From Streptococcus pseudopneumoniae (GTDB taxonomy: Bacteria; Bacillota; Bacilli; Lactobacillales; Streptococcaceae): a DNA stretch of 34,362 nucleotides. Positions within the stretch are counted from its first letter, which is position 1. Every line of letters starts with the position of its first letter. The notes under the pieces were generated by a model that saw nothing but the letters and a program-made list of their open reading frames with translations, was not told where the DNA came from and searched no databases. The stretch spans positions 1 through 34,362 of the forward strand of contig NZ_JWAJ01000044.1 of assembly GCF_001068775.1 (NCBI RefSeq), in the 5' to 3' direction. Shown here one piece after another: positions 7,290 to 14,456 of this stretch. Made by a program: the position numbers and the translations under genes.

Positions 7290-7832
7290 CTAATCGTCGT
7301 CTTGATCTTCCTTGGCTTTTTGAATCCGAAGGGAGACACCGCTCTGCATGATCAATCCGAAGAATAAAGTTGCTACGATAGTTGTCACAAAATGTCCTGT
7401 ATTTAAAAGAGAACTAAGATAATTTTTACTATCATCCGTCAAGACATTAAGAAGTGGTATTCCAAATAACATGACTGATCCATAGATTAGACCCGCTTTC
7501 AGACCAGGAAAACGTAACTGTTTCTTTTCCTTTTGGCTCAACATATCAGGATCGATGGCTGTGATACCCGTTTTCTTGGTTTGAGAGAGCACATAGAAGG
7601 CACAAACCAAGGAAATCAGAAAAATAATGATTGGATATCCGAAAGCGACCATTTGGGGATATTTATAAGCAAGGACAAAGGGGATGAAATTGCCTAAAGT
7701 TATGAGGTAAAAGAGAATCATAAAGACTTTATTCCCGATGTGGTCAGCCTCGCGTCGTTTGTGTTCATCAAGTGGCCCTGAAATGCCATAGATACGTTTG
7801 ATTAGTTTTTCATAGAGGGGTTCTTTTTTCAT
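7290..7832 (-). CDS. DUF3278-type membrane protein (A3)
   Basis: 180 residues. A basic N-terminal helix (KLIKRIYGISGPLDEHKRRE) precedes two hydrophobic segments (about 33-53 and 60-84). A polar loop carries TGITAIDPDMLSQKEKKQLR, then PGLKAG and two more hydrophobic segments, and the tail is charged and acidic (KEDQDDD). This matches what I know as DUF3278, a streptococcal membrane family often found beside small XRE regulators and with no known function. TTAGGAG precedes ATG 7832. Closely related to A1 (8458-9000); the shared residues run through the whole length. Fourth in the A-type series here and the best intact partner for B2. Confidence 0.78.
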   Translation of the reverse strand: MKKEPLYEKLIKRIYGISGPLDEHKRREADHIGNKVFMILFYLITLGNFIPFVLAYKYPQMVAFGYPIIIFLISLVCAFYVLSQTKKTGITAIDPDMLSQKEKKQLRFPGLKAGLIYGSVMLFGIPLLNVLTDDSKNYLSSLLNTGHFVTTIVATLFFGLIMQSGVSLRIQKAKEDQDDD

Positions 7833-7858
7833 GGGTAATTTCTCCTAAATGAACGATG

Positions 7859-8194
7859 TTATTTTGTTTCTTTTACGAATTGATAGAGACAATAGAGATA
7901 AGTAATAGAAGAAAGGATAGCGATAGTTAGCAGTATATAATATTTCCAATTGCTTGAAATGAGCGTCAGTTGTAGTAAGGATAGAAAAGATAGAATCATA
8001 AAGAATAGTGCTAGGTTGAGTATGCGCGTTTTTTGGGAGTCGATCTTTAGATAAGTCAGTCCTTTATTGAGGGCTGGAACAAAGACTGGAAGGAGGATTA
8101 TATCGTAGATGGGCAAGTTCCCTGAAACGATGATGAAGATGAGTAGAGAAGCAAACAAAAGATGATAGGTCAGTAAAGTTACTAGTGATTTCAT
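7859..8194 (-). CDS. Small four-helix membrane protein, family B, copy 1
   Basis: 111 residues and four hydrophobic segments, starting MKSLVTL like B2. Shared marks with B2 include PALNKG near residue 42, an SQKTRILN / SKKIRLLN block near 53-60, and a C-terminal YxxCLYQF-type helix. The DNA around the start codons of the two B genes is almost the same (AGTTACTAGTGATTTCAT on the plus strand), so duplication is recent enough to see at base level. The ribosome site AGGAGG is just upstream. The truncated A2 gene ends 10 bases earlier. Function unknown. Confidence 0.7.
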   Translation of the reverse strand: MKSLVTLLTYHLLFASLLIFIIVSGNLPIYDIILLPVFVPALNKGLTYLKIDSQKTRILNLALFFMILSFLSLLQLTLISSNWKYYILLTIAILSSITYLYCLYQFVKETK

Positions 8195-8204
8195 AAGGCA
8201 CCTC

Positions 8205-8447
8205 CTAATCCTGGTCTTTTTTAGCTCTTACAATACGAAGTGAGTCGACAATATGCACCATCACTCCGAAAAAGAAAGCTCCCAGTATAGTTTTAAAAAT
8301 ATGTTTTGTATTTAGAAGAGAACTGATAAAATTTGGATTTTCACTTGTTAGGGTATCAATGAGTGGAATTATAAAAAATATCACTGTTCCATAAATCGAA
8401 CCTGCTTTCAGACCAGGATAACGTAACTGTTTCTTTTCTTTTTTCAT
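8205..8447 (-). CDS. DUF3278-type protein with internal deletion (A2)
   Basis: 80 residues. Its first four residues MKKE match the start of A1 and A3, but residue 5 onward (KKQLRYPGLKAG) matches position ~105 of A3. About 100 codons covering the first two helices and the polar loop are missing, and the reading frame and the start site (TAGGAGG before ATG 8447) are kept. The remaining protein has two helices and a charged tail. A-rich microhomology (AAAA-GAA) at both ends of the lost segment explains the deletion. A longer reading from 8492 overlaps A1 and lacks a ribosome site. It may be a decayed copy or a short functional version; sequence alone does not decide. Confidence 0.65.
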   Translation of the reverse strand: MKKEKKQLRYPGLKAGSIYGTVIFFIIPLIDTLTSENPNFISSLLNTKHIFKTILGAFFFGVMVHIVDSLRIVRAKKDQD

Positions 8448-8457
8448 GAGTTTCCTC

Positions 8458-9000
8458 CTAATCCTTATCCTGCTCTTTTTTAGCTCTTGCAATGCGACGG
8501 GAGATGAGGAACTGTATGCTCGCTCCGAAGAAGATAGAACCGAAAATGCTTGCTAAACCATTTCTTATAGTGAGAAGAGAATGGAAATAGTCCTGACCTT
8601 CACCAGTAAGTATACTGAGAAGAGGGGTTATAAAAAACATCCATAGGCCAAAGAACAAACCTGCTTTAAGACCAGGGTAGTGTAGTTGCTTATTTTCTTT
8701 CTCACTCAACATATCTGGTTCAATAGTTGTAATCCCTGTTTTTTGCATTTGGTAGGTGACGTAGCCAGCAGAGATGAGGGCAATCACTAAAATCAGAGGA
8801 GGATAGACTAGAGCCACTAGTTGAGGATATTTATAGGCTAGAACGAGTGGAATAAGATTTCCGAAAATCATCAGATAAAAGAGAATCATAAAGACTTTAT
8901 TTCCGATGCGGTCAGCTTCGCGCCGTTTGTATTCGTCCAGTGGATCAGAAATACCGTAAGTGCGTTTGATGAGCTTTTCAGTGATAGTTTCTTTTTTCAT
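8458..9000 (-). CDS. DUF3278-type membrane protein (A1)
   Basis: 180 residues with the same plan as A3: a basic helix (KLIKRTYGISDPLDEYKRRE), two hydrophobic segments, the loop TGITTIEPDMLSEKENKQL, PGLKAG, two hydrophobic segments and a charged tail ending KKEQDKD. ATG 9000 is chosen because AAGGAGAAG precedes it; a TTG at 9021 in the same frame overlaps the regulator's stop. It is the first structural gene after the XRE regulator, 14 bases downstream, so regulator and membrane protein are made together. Function unknown. Confidence 0.78.
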   Translation of the reverse strand: MKKETITEKLIKRTYGISDPLDEYKRREADRIGNKVFMILFYLMIFGNLIPLVLAYKYPQLVALVYPPLILVIALISAGYVTYQMQKTGITTIEPDMLSEKENKQLHYPGLKAGLFFGLWMFFITPLLSILTGEGQDYFHSLLTIRNGLASIFGSIFFGASIQFLISRRIARAKKEQDKD

Positions 9001-9014
9001 TTTTCTTCTCCTTT

Positions 9015-9209
9015 TTAACAATCATCCTCCCAAAAGAGACTGTTGAGGTCAGTTTGGAGGCTTCGAGCGAGATTGAGACAGAGTTCCAGGGTGGGATTGT
9101 ATTTATCGTTTTCAATCATATTGATGGTTTGTCTCGAGACACCGATATCCTTGGCAAGTTCGAGTTGGGACTTGCCCAGTTCCTTGCGGAATTCTTTCAC
9201 ACGATTCAT
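9015..9209 (-). CDS. Small XRE-family transcriptional regulator
   Basis: 64 residues that are almost only a helix-turn-helix: RKELGKSQLELAKDIGVSRQ, then TINMIENDKYNPTLELC, the classic HTH_3 (Cro/CI) fold. There is no sensor or oligomerisation domain of note. A strong ribosome site (AAAGGAGG) precedes ATG 9209. It heads the six membrane-protein genes that follow and its own promoter contains a matching inverted repeat, so it very likely represses itself and the whole operon. Regulators of this size next to DUF3278 genes are common in streptococci. What relieves the repression is unknown. Confidence 0.88.
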   Translation of the reverse strand: MNRVKEFRKELGKSQLELAKDIGVSRQTINMIENDKYNPTLELCLNLARSLQTDLNSLFWEDDC

Positions 9210-9230
9210 GCTTCCTCCTTTTTAGATTGT

Positions 9231-9291
9231 GTCACATATATTTGACTATAGTATATTCTTTTGAAAATAAAATGTCAACTATTTTTGACAT
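9231..9291 (-). promoter_or_regulatory. Promoter and probable XRE operators
   Basis: On the minus strand TTGACA (9278-9273), 17 bases, and TATACT (9255-9250) form a near-perfect promoter. A perfect seven-base inverted repeat, ATGTCAA / TTGACAT with a six-base gap (9272-9291), covers the -35 box. A weaker second pair of half-sites, GTCA / TGAC (9231-9246), lies just after the -10. Two related sites flanking the polymerase footprint fit autorepression by the XRE protein. Promoter seen; operator role inferred. Confidence 0.7.
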
Positions 9292-9343
9292 ATTTTTAAG
9301 AGAAAGTTGATGAGGATATTTCCATTATAAAATCTTCTAGCGA

Positions 9344-9367
9344 TTTTATGCTATTTTATGCTATAAT
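9344..9367 (+). promoter_or_regulatory. Extended -10 with a tandem 10-bp repeat
   Basis: TTTTATGCTA occurs twice in a row (9344-9353 and 9354-9363). The second copy runs into TGCTATAAT (9359-9367), an extended -10 promoter for the metallophosphoesterase. The first copy offers a poorer TGCTATTTT. No good -35. Confidence 0.6.
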
Positions 9368-9437
9368 AAAGAAAAGTACAGAATTATAAGAGTGAATTGG
9401 ATAGACTGAAAGCTATCCACTAAAGAAGGAGTAGAAA

Positions 9438-10271
9438 ATGAACCATAAGATTGCAATTTTATCAGACATTCATGGCAATACGACGGCCTTAGCTGGAGTG
9501 CTTGAGGACGCAAAAAATTTGGGGGCGACTGAATATTGGCTTTTGGGGGATATTTTTCTTCCTGGGCCGGGAGCAAATGACTTGGTGACTCTTTTGAAAG
9601 ACCTACCCATTACAGCATCGGTTCGAGGGAACTGGGATGATTGTGTCTTAGAGGCTTTAAGTGGGCAATATGGTCTAGAAGATCCCGAAGAAATTCAGTT
9701 TCTCAGGATGACTCAGTATCTGATGGAGCGCATAAACCCCGAGCATATTGATTGGTTGAGAAAGCTACCTATGATAGCCAAGAAAGAAGTCGAAGGCTTG
9801 CGCTTTTCTCTTTCACATAATTTGCCTGAGAAAAATTATGGTGGTGATTTGCTGGTTGAAAATGATACCGAAAAATTTGACCAGCTACTTGATGAAACTA
9901 CTGATGTAGCCGTCTATGGACATGTTCATAAACAGCTCTTGCGTTATGGTAGCCAAGGTCAACAAATCATCAATCCAGGTTCGATTGGTATGCCTTATTT
10001 TAACTGGAAAGGGCTGAAAAATCACCGTGCCCAGTATGCCTTACTTGATGTTGAAAATGGTGAATTGGTCAATATCCAATTTCGTAAGGTTGCCTATGAT
10101 TATGAAGCAGAGTTAGAATCAGCCAAGGAAAAAGGCCTTCCTTTTATCGAAATGTATGAAGAGTTGCGACGTGAGGACAACTATCAAGGCCATAATAGAG
10201 ATTTGTTAGCCAGCCTCAATGAAAAACATGGTTATATCAAGGATGTCAAAAACTATTTTGATTTTTTGTAA
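9438..10271 (+). CDS. Metallophosphoesterase (calcineurin-like)
   Basis: 277 residues. The metal-binding motifs of this family are present in order: Asp10-x-His12 (LSDIHGN), Gly37-Asp38 (LLGDIF), Gly-Asn-Trp-Asp at 64-67 (GNWDD, where GNHD is the common form), a histidine in SHNLP near 126 and GHVH near 158. A final NPGSIGMPY is typical of YfcE/MJ0936-like enzymes. It should hydrolyse phosphodiester or phosphomonoester bonds with two metal ions in the cytoplasm; the physiological substrate is not evident. The His-to-Trp change in the third motif is also variable in relatives (often Cys), so activity is still likely. AAGGAG precedes the start. Monocistronic. Confidence 0.87.
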   Translation: MNHKIAILSDIHGNTTALAGVLEDAKNLGATEYWLLGDIFLPGPGANDLVTLLKDLPITASVRGNWDDCVLEALSGQYGLEDPEEIQFLRMTQYLMERINPEHIDWLRKLPMIAKKEVEGLRFSLSHNLPEKNYGGDLLVENDTEKFDQLLDETTDVAVYGHVHKQLLRYGSQGQQIINPGSIGMPYFNWKGLKNHRAQYALLDVENGELVNIQFRKVAYDYEAELESAKEKGLPFIEMYEELRREDNYQGHNRDLLASLNEKHGYIKDVKNYFDFL

Positions 10272-10300
10272 AAGGTGCTTTAACGAACAGATACTAAATA

Positions 10301-10325
10301 AAACGATTGGATTAGCCAATCGTTT
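10301..10325. terminator. Bidirectional terminator
   Basis: AAACGATTGG / CCAATCGTTT with a five-base loop, T-run on the plus strand and A-run on the other side, placed between the convergent metallophosphoesterase and binding-protein genes. Confidence 0.88.
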
Positions 10326-10335
10326 TTAATATATC

Positions 10336-11144
10336 TTATTGTAATTGAGATTGATCTGGTAGGTAAGAACCACCGAGATAAGTTTTGCTGAGTTTTTCAA
10401 GGGTTCCATCTTGGTAGAGTTCTTTGAGAACCTTGTCAAATTGTTCTTTAAATTCTTTTTCGTCGCTTGAGAAGATGATGTAGTTGTTTGGATTGTCATT
10501 GCTTTCTAAGTCGACTAGGTTCAAGTCTAAACCTCGCTCTTGGATAATTTTTTGAACAGAGATTTTATCAAAGATTAGGAAATCAAACTCGCCATTTGAA
10601 AGATCAGTCAGACGTTTAGCGACATCCTCACCAGAGTATTGGATAGTTGCAGGATTGTCGGAGTGGCTTTGATTCCAGTCGGTAACAACCTTGGCAGTAG
10701 AAGTTCCAGTATCATCCTGGGTTGTTTTACCAGCGATATCTTGAAGAGAGGTAAGAGCCTTGTCTTTTCTGCTCACAAGAACCAAAGGATTTTTAGCGAT
10801 AGGTAGAGAGTAGAGGTATTTGTCTGCTCTTTTTTGGTGTAGATCAAGTTGTTGGCAGCAGCTTGGTAACGGCCAGCATCCACTCCAGGGAAGATACTTT
10901 CCCAAGCAGTTTTTTGAAATTCAATCTTGTATTGATCTAGTTTTTCATCGACTGCTTTTAAAACCTCAACATCATATCCAGTCAAATTACCATCTTTTTC
11001 AAAATCAAAAGGTGGGATGTCTCCAGCAGTTGCTACGACAATGGTTTTAGGACTAGCAGTGGCAGTAGAAGTACTATCTAGTTTGGCTTGTCCACAGGCG
11101 ACCAACAAGGGACTGATGGCTAATAATAAGAATAATTTTTTCAT
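10336..11144 (-). pseudogene. Amino-acid ABC transporter binding lipoprotein, frameshifted
   Basis: On the minus strand, a lipoprotein signal (MKKLFLLLAISPLLVACGQ, lipid Cys17) starts the first part: VVATAGDIPPFDFEKDGNLT, GYDVEVLKA and RYQAAANNLIYTKK. The frame is then lost and continues one frame away as RADKYLYSLPIAKNPLVLVS, with the second lobe running to YLPDQSQLQ. Together they make a complete ~270-residue family-3 solute-binding protein for polar amino acids. The break lies at a run of six T (plus strand 10830-10835); seven would restore the frame. In pneumococcus an intact binding protein sits in the same place before the nitroreductase and pepV, as I recall. Possibly a real knock-out, slippage-rescued expression or a read error. 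Confidence 0.82.
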
Positions 11145-11316
11145 AAGATAATGGTATCTAGTTTACCAGACAATCAATCAGATATCTAATATATATTTTT
11201 TATGGAGATGATAGAGAAACATTATAATTTTAAAACGGAGCCTAGAACTGACAGTTGAATTTGGGAAAGATAATTTGTTTCACTAATGAAAAATCTCTGC
11301 AAGCTCTTTCAGAATG

Positions 11317-11325
11317 TGGTAAAAT
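11317..11325 (+). promoter_or_regulatory. Extended -10 of the nitroreductase-pepV operon
   Basis: TGGTAAAAT, 33 bases before the nitroreductase start. The -35 region (CTGCAA) is poor. The rest of 11145-11310 holds no gene that I can see; it carries the upstream region of the minus-strand binding protein. Confidence 0.5.
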
Positions 11326-11357
11326 GGAAGCAGTAGAAATAGAAAAGGAAATCAATT

Positions 11358-11963
11358 ATGAAATTTCTTGAGTTAAATAAAAAACGTCATGCGACTAAGC
11401 ATTTTATTGATAAACCAGTTGATCCCAAGGATGTTCGAACAGCTATTGAAATCGCAACCTTGGCACCGAGTGCTCACAACAGTCAGCCTTGGAAGTTTGT
11501 TGTGGTTCGTGAGAGAAATGCTGAATTAGCAAAATTAGCTTACGGTTCAAACTTTGAGCAAGTAGCATCTGCCCCTGTAACCATTGCCTTGTTTACAGAT
11601 ACTGACCTAGCTAAACGAGCTCGCAAGATTGCCCGTGTTGGTGGAGCAAAGAACTTCTCAGAAGAACAACTTCAGTACTTTATGAAAAATCTTCCAGCAG
11701 AGTTTGCGCGTTACAATGAACAACAAATCAGTGACTACTTGGCTCTTAATGCTGGGCTTGTAGCTATGAACTTGGTCCTTGCATTGACTGACCAAGGAAT
11801 CGGATCAAATATTATCCTTGGTTTTGACAAATCAAAAGTCAACGAAGTCTTGGAAATCGAAGAACGCTTCCGTCCAGAGCTCTTGATCACAGTAGGATAC
11901 ACAGACGAGAAGTTAGAACCAAGTTACCGCTTGCCAGTAGATGAAATTATCGAAAAAAGATAG
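11358..11963 (+). CDS. Nitroreductase-family flavoprotein
   Basis: 201 residues. The N-terminal pattern KRHATKHF, LAPSAHNSQPWKFVVVR (FMN and phosphate contacts) and the later ALNAGLVAMNLVLAL-DQGIGSN helix are characteristic of FMN-dependent NAD(P)H oxidoreductases of the nitroreductase superfamily. They reduce nitro compounds, quinones or flavins; the natural substrate is not evident. AAAAGGAAA precedes ATG 11358. It ends nine bases before pepV, so the two form an operon, an arrangement I also recall from pneumococcus. Cytoplasmic homodimer by family precedent. Confidence 0.88.
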   Translation: MKFLELNKKRHATKHFIDKPVDPKDVRTAIEIATLAPSAHNSQPWKFVVVRERNAELAKLAYGSNFEQVASAPVTIALFTDTDLAKRARKIARVGGAKNFSEEQLQYFMKNLPAEFARYNEQQISDYLALNAGLVAMNLVLALTDQGIGSNIILGFDKSKVNEVLEIEERFRPELLITVGYTDEKLEPSYRLPVDEIIEKR

Positions 11964-11972
11964 GAAGAAAAA

Positions 11973-13373
11973 ATGACAGTTATTAATTTTACAGCAGAAG
12001 TAGAAAAACGTAAAGAAGACCTCTTGGCTGACTTGTTTAGCCTTTTGGAAATCAACTCAGAACGCGATGACAGCAAGGCAGATGCGCAACATCCTTTTGG
12101 ACCTGGTCCAGTAAAAGCCTTGGAGAAATTCCTTGAAATCGCAGACCGCGATGGCTACCCAACAAAAAATGTCGACAACTATGCAGGACATTTTGAGTTT
12201 GGTGAAGGGGAAGAAGTTCTCGGTATCTTTGCCCACATGGATGTGGTACCTGCAGGTAGCGGATGGGATACTGATCCTTACACTCCAACTATCAAAGATG
12301 GTCGTCTCTATGCGCGTGGTGCTTCTGACGATAAGGGACCGACAACAGCATGTTACTATGGTTTGAAAATCATCAAAGAATTGGGACTTCCAACTTCTAA
12401 AAAAGTTCGTTTTATCGTCGGAACTGATGAAGAATCAGGTTGGGCAGATATGGACTACTACTTTGAGCATGTAGGACTTGCGAAGCCAGACTTTGGCTTC
12501 TCTCCAGATGCTGAATTCCCTATCATCAATGGTGAAAAAGGAAATATCACAGAATACCTCCACTTTGCAGGTGAAAATACTGGTGCAGCTCGTCTTCATA
12601 GCTTTACAGGTGGCTTGCGTGAAAACATGGTACCTGAGTCAGCAACGGCAGTTGTTTCAGGTGACTTGGCTGACTTGCAAGCTAAACTAGATGCCTTCGT
12701 AGCAGAGCACAAACTCAGAGGAGACATTCAAGAAGAGAATGGTCAGTACAAGGTAACTGTAATTGGTAAATCAGCCCACGGTGCTATGCCTGCTTCAGGT
12801 GTCAATGGTGCTACTTATCTTGCTCTTTTCCTCAGCCAATTTGCTTTTGAAGGACCTGCAAAAGACTTCCTTGACATTGCTGGAAAGATTCTCTTAAATG
12901 ACCATGAAGGCAAAAACTTGAAAGTGGCTCATGTTGATGAAAAGATGGGTGCCCTTTCTATGAATGCTGGAGTCTTCCGCTTTGATGAAACAAGTGCTGA
13001 CAATACCATTGCCCTTAACTTCCGTTATCCAAAAGGAACAAGCCCTGAGCAAATCAAATCAGTTCTTGAAAACTTACCAGTTGTTTCAGTTAGCTTGTCT
13101 GAACACGGACATACACCTCATTATGTTCCAATGGAAGATCCACTTGTACAAACCTTGTTGAGCGTGTATGAAAAACAAACAGGCCTTCAAGGTCACGAAC
13201 AAGTCATCGGTGGTGGAACATTTGGACGTCTCTTAGAGCGTGGTGTCGCTTACGGTGCTATGTTCCCAGATTCTATCGATACTATGCACCAAGCCAACGA
13301 ATTTATTGCCTTGGATGATCTCTTCCGTGCAGCAGCCATCTACGCTGAAGCTATCTATGAATTGATCAAATAA
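11973..13373 (+). CDS. pepV: Dipeptidase PepV (M20 family)
   Basis: 466 residues, normal for PepV. Zinc-ligand and catalytic motifs are visible: His88-x-Asp90 (AHMDVVPAGSGWD), Asp119/120 (GASDDKGP), Glu153-Glu154 (GTDEESGWADM), a lid-domain histidine in GKSAHGAMPASG near 270, and the last ligand in DTMHQANEF near 440. The enzyme cleaves dipeptides with a free N-terminus in the cytoplasm, finishing the digestion of imported peptides. The start is preceded by AGGAAG, nine bases after the nitroreductase stop. A terminator follows immediately. Confidence 0.95.
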   Translation: MTVINFTAEVEKRKEDLLADLFSLLEINSERDDSKADAQHPFGPGPVKALEKFLEIADRDGYPTKNVDNYAGHFEFGEGEEVLGIFAHMDVVPAGSGWDTDPYTPTIKDGRLYARGASDDKGPTTACYYGLKIIKELGLPTSKKVRFIVGTDEESGWADMDYYFEHVGLAKPDFGFSPDAEFPIINGEKGNITEYLHFAGENTGAARLHSFTGGLRENMVPESATAVVSGDLADLQAKLDAFVAEHKLRGDIQEENGQYKVTVIGKSAHGAMPASGVNGATYLALFLSQFAFEGPAKDFLDIAGKILLNDHEGKNLKVAHVDEKMGALSMNAGVFRFDETSADNTIALNFRYPKGTSPEQIKSVLENLPVVSVSLSEHGHTPHYVPMEDPLVQTLLSVYEKQTGLQGHEQVIGGGTFGRLLERGVAYGAMFPDSIDTMHQANEFIALDDLFRAAAIYAEAIYELIK

Positions 13374-13379
13374 TGATAT

Positions 13380-13413
13380 AGAAGTCTGAGATTTAATGCT
13401 TAGACTTCTTTTT
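13380..13413 (+). terminator. Terminator after pepV
   Basis: AGAAGTCTGAG pairs with CTTAGACTTCT, then TTTT. The ribosome site of the next gene (GGAGGAG) begins at once, so some readthrough must supply that gene or a promoter lies inside pepV. Confidence 0.75.
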
Positions 13414-13423
13414 GGAGGAGAAA

Positions 13424-14014
13424 ATGTCTCAAATTGAAAGAATCAAGCAAGCTATTATAGAGGATCCACAGAATGCCAGCTATACTGAGCATGGCATCCA
13501 ACCTCTTTTTGCAGCACCAAAGACTGCTCGAATCAATATCATTGGGCAGGCACCTGGTCTCAAAACTCAAGAAGCAGGACTTTACTGGAAGGATAAAAGT
13601 GGGGATCGCTTGCGAGAATGGTTGGGTGTGGATGAAGATACGTTTTATAACTCAGGTTACTTTGCTGTCATGCCCATGGATTTCTACTTTCCAGGTCATG
13701 GAAAATCGGGTGACCTGCCACCTCGTCCAGGTTTTGCAGAAAAATGGCATCCGGAACTCTTGAAGGAATTACCAGATATTCAATTAACACTCTTGATTGG
13801 TCAGTATGCCCAAGCCTACTATCTACATGAGAAGGTCAGTGGCAAGGTGACAGACCGTGTGCATCGATTTAAAGATTATTTGCCTGATTATTTCCCTCTG
13901 GTACACCCATCACCACGTAATCAAATTTGGATGAAAAAAAATCCTTGGTTTGAGGAAGAAGTGGTTCCAGATTTGAAAAAAAGAATTAAAACTATTTTAG
14001 GAGAAAAAGAATGA
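13424..14014 (+). CDS. Uracil-DNA-glycosylase-family protein
   Basis: 196 residues from ATG 13424; a TTG at 13412 in frame is part of the ribosome site and is not used. Superfamily motifs are seen: GQAPG at 41-45 in the position of the water-activating loop, the LLIGQYAQAYYL strand-helix in the middle, and HPSPRN near 168 as the DNA-intercalating loop. These define the 'UDG-like' group that removes uracil or damaged bases. No Cys cluster for an iron-sulfur centre is apparent, so it is nearer to family-5/6-like or the small uracil-DNA glycosylase family than to family 4. The stop overlaps the next start (ATGA). Confidence 0.82.
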   Translation: MSQIERIKQAIIEDPQNASYTEHGIQPLFAAPKTARINIIGQAPGLKTQEAGLYWKDKSGDRLREWLGVDEDTFYNSGYFAVMPMDFYFPGHGKSGDLPPRPGFAEKWHPELLKELPDIQLTLLIGQYAQAYYLHEKVSGKVTDRVHRFKDYLPDYFPLVHPSPRNQIWMKKNPWFEEEVVPDLKKRIKTILGEKE

Positions 14015-14292
14015 ACGAAATTACTTTTGACGATTTTTATCAGTTTTATCAGAAAGAGTCGCTTTCTGTATTAGATGTGAGAGAAGTAGAGGAATTTGAG
14101 ACTCTTCATTTAGAAGGCGCTCGTAATTTACCTCTCAGCCAATTAGCTGATACTTATAAACAACTAGATAAAGATAATCTTTACTACGTGATTTGTAAAT
14201 CAGGAATGCGTTCAGCACGTGCCTACCAATTTTTAGCAGAACAAGGCTATGAGGTTGTCAATGTCCAAGGTGGCATGGATGCCTTAGAATAA
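14011..14292 (+). CDS. Single-domain rhodanese
   Basis: 93 residues forming one rhodanese fold: LDVREVEEFETLHLEGARNL, then the active loop CKSGMRSA with Cys62 and Arg67, and VVNVQGGMDA at the end. Cys62 would carry a persulfide, so the protein transfers sulfur in the cytoplasm. Translation is coupled to the glycosylase-like gene by a four-base ATGA overlap with an AGGAG site inside the upstream gene. The partner acceptor is unknown. Small rhodaneses of this kind are common in streptococci. Confidence 0.88.
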   Translation: MNEITFDDFYQFYQKESLSVLDVREVEEFETLHLEGARNLPLSQLADTYKQLDKDNLYYVICKSGMRSARAYQFLAEQGYEVVNVQGGMDALE

Positions 14293-14298
14293 GAAAAT

Positions 14299-14350
14299 CT
14301 CCCTTTGAGACCGAAAATAAGAAAGGTTTTAAAGGGAGTTTATTTGTTCT
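14299..14350 (+). terminator. Terminator after the rhodanese gene
   Basis: CTCCCTTT (14299-14306) pairs with AAAGGGAG (14331-14338) around an A-rich loop, followed by TTTATTTGTT. The T-run is interrupted, so efficiency is uncertain. Confidence 0.6.
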
Positions 14351-14414
14351 AAAAATCAGAAAATTGAAAACATTTTAAAATTATTTCGAGATAGCCTTTT
14401 CAAGCCTTTAATCA

Positions 14415-14423
14415 TGTTATACT
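14415..14423 (+). promoter_or_regulatory. Extended -10 of brnQ
   Basis: TGTTATACT, 34 bases before brnQ. The -35 region (CCTTTT) is poor, as in many streptococcal extended -10 promoters. Confidence 0.6.
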
Positions 14424-14456
14424 AAGAAAGTATTTTATTTTTAATAAGGAGAGTTT

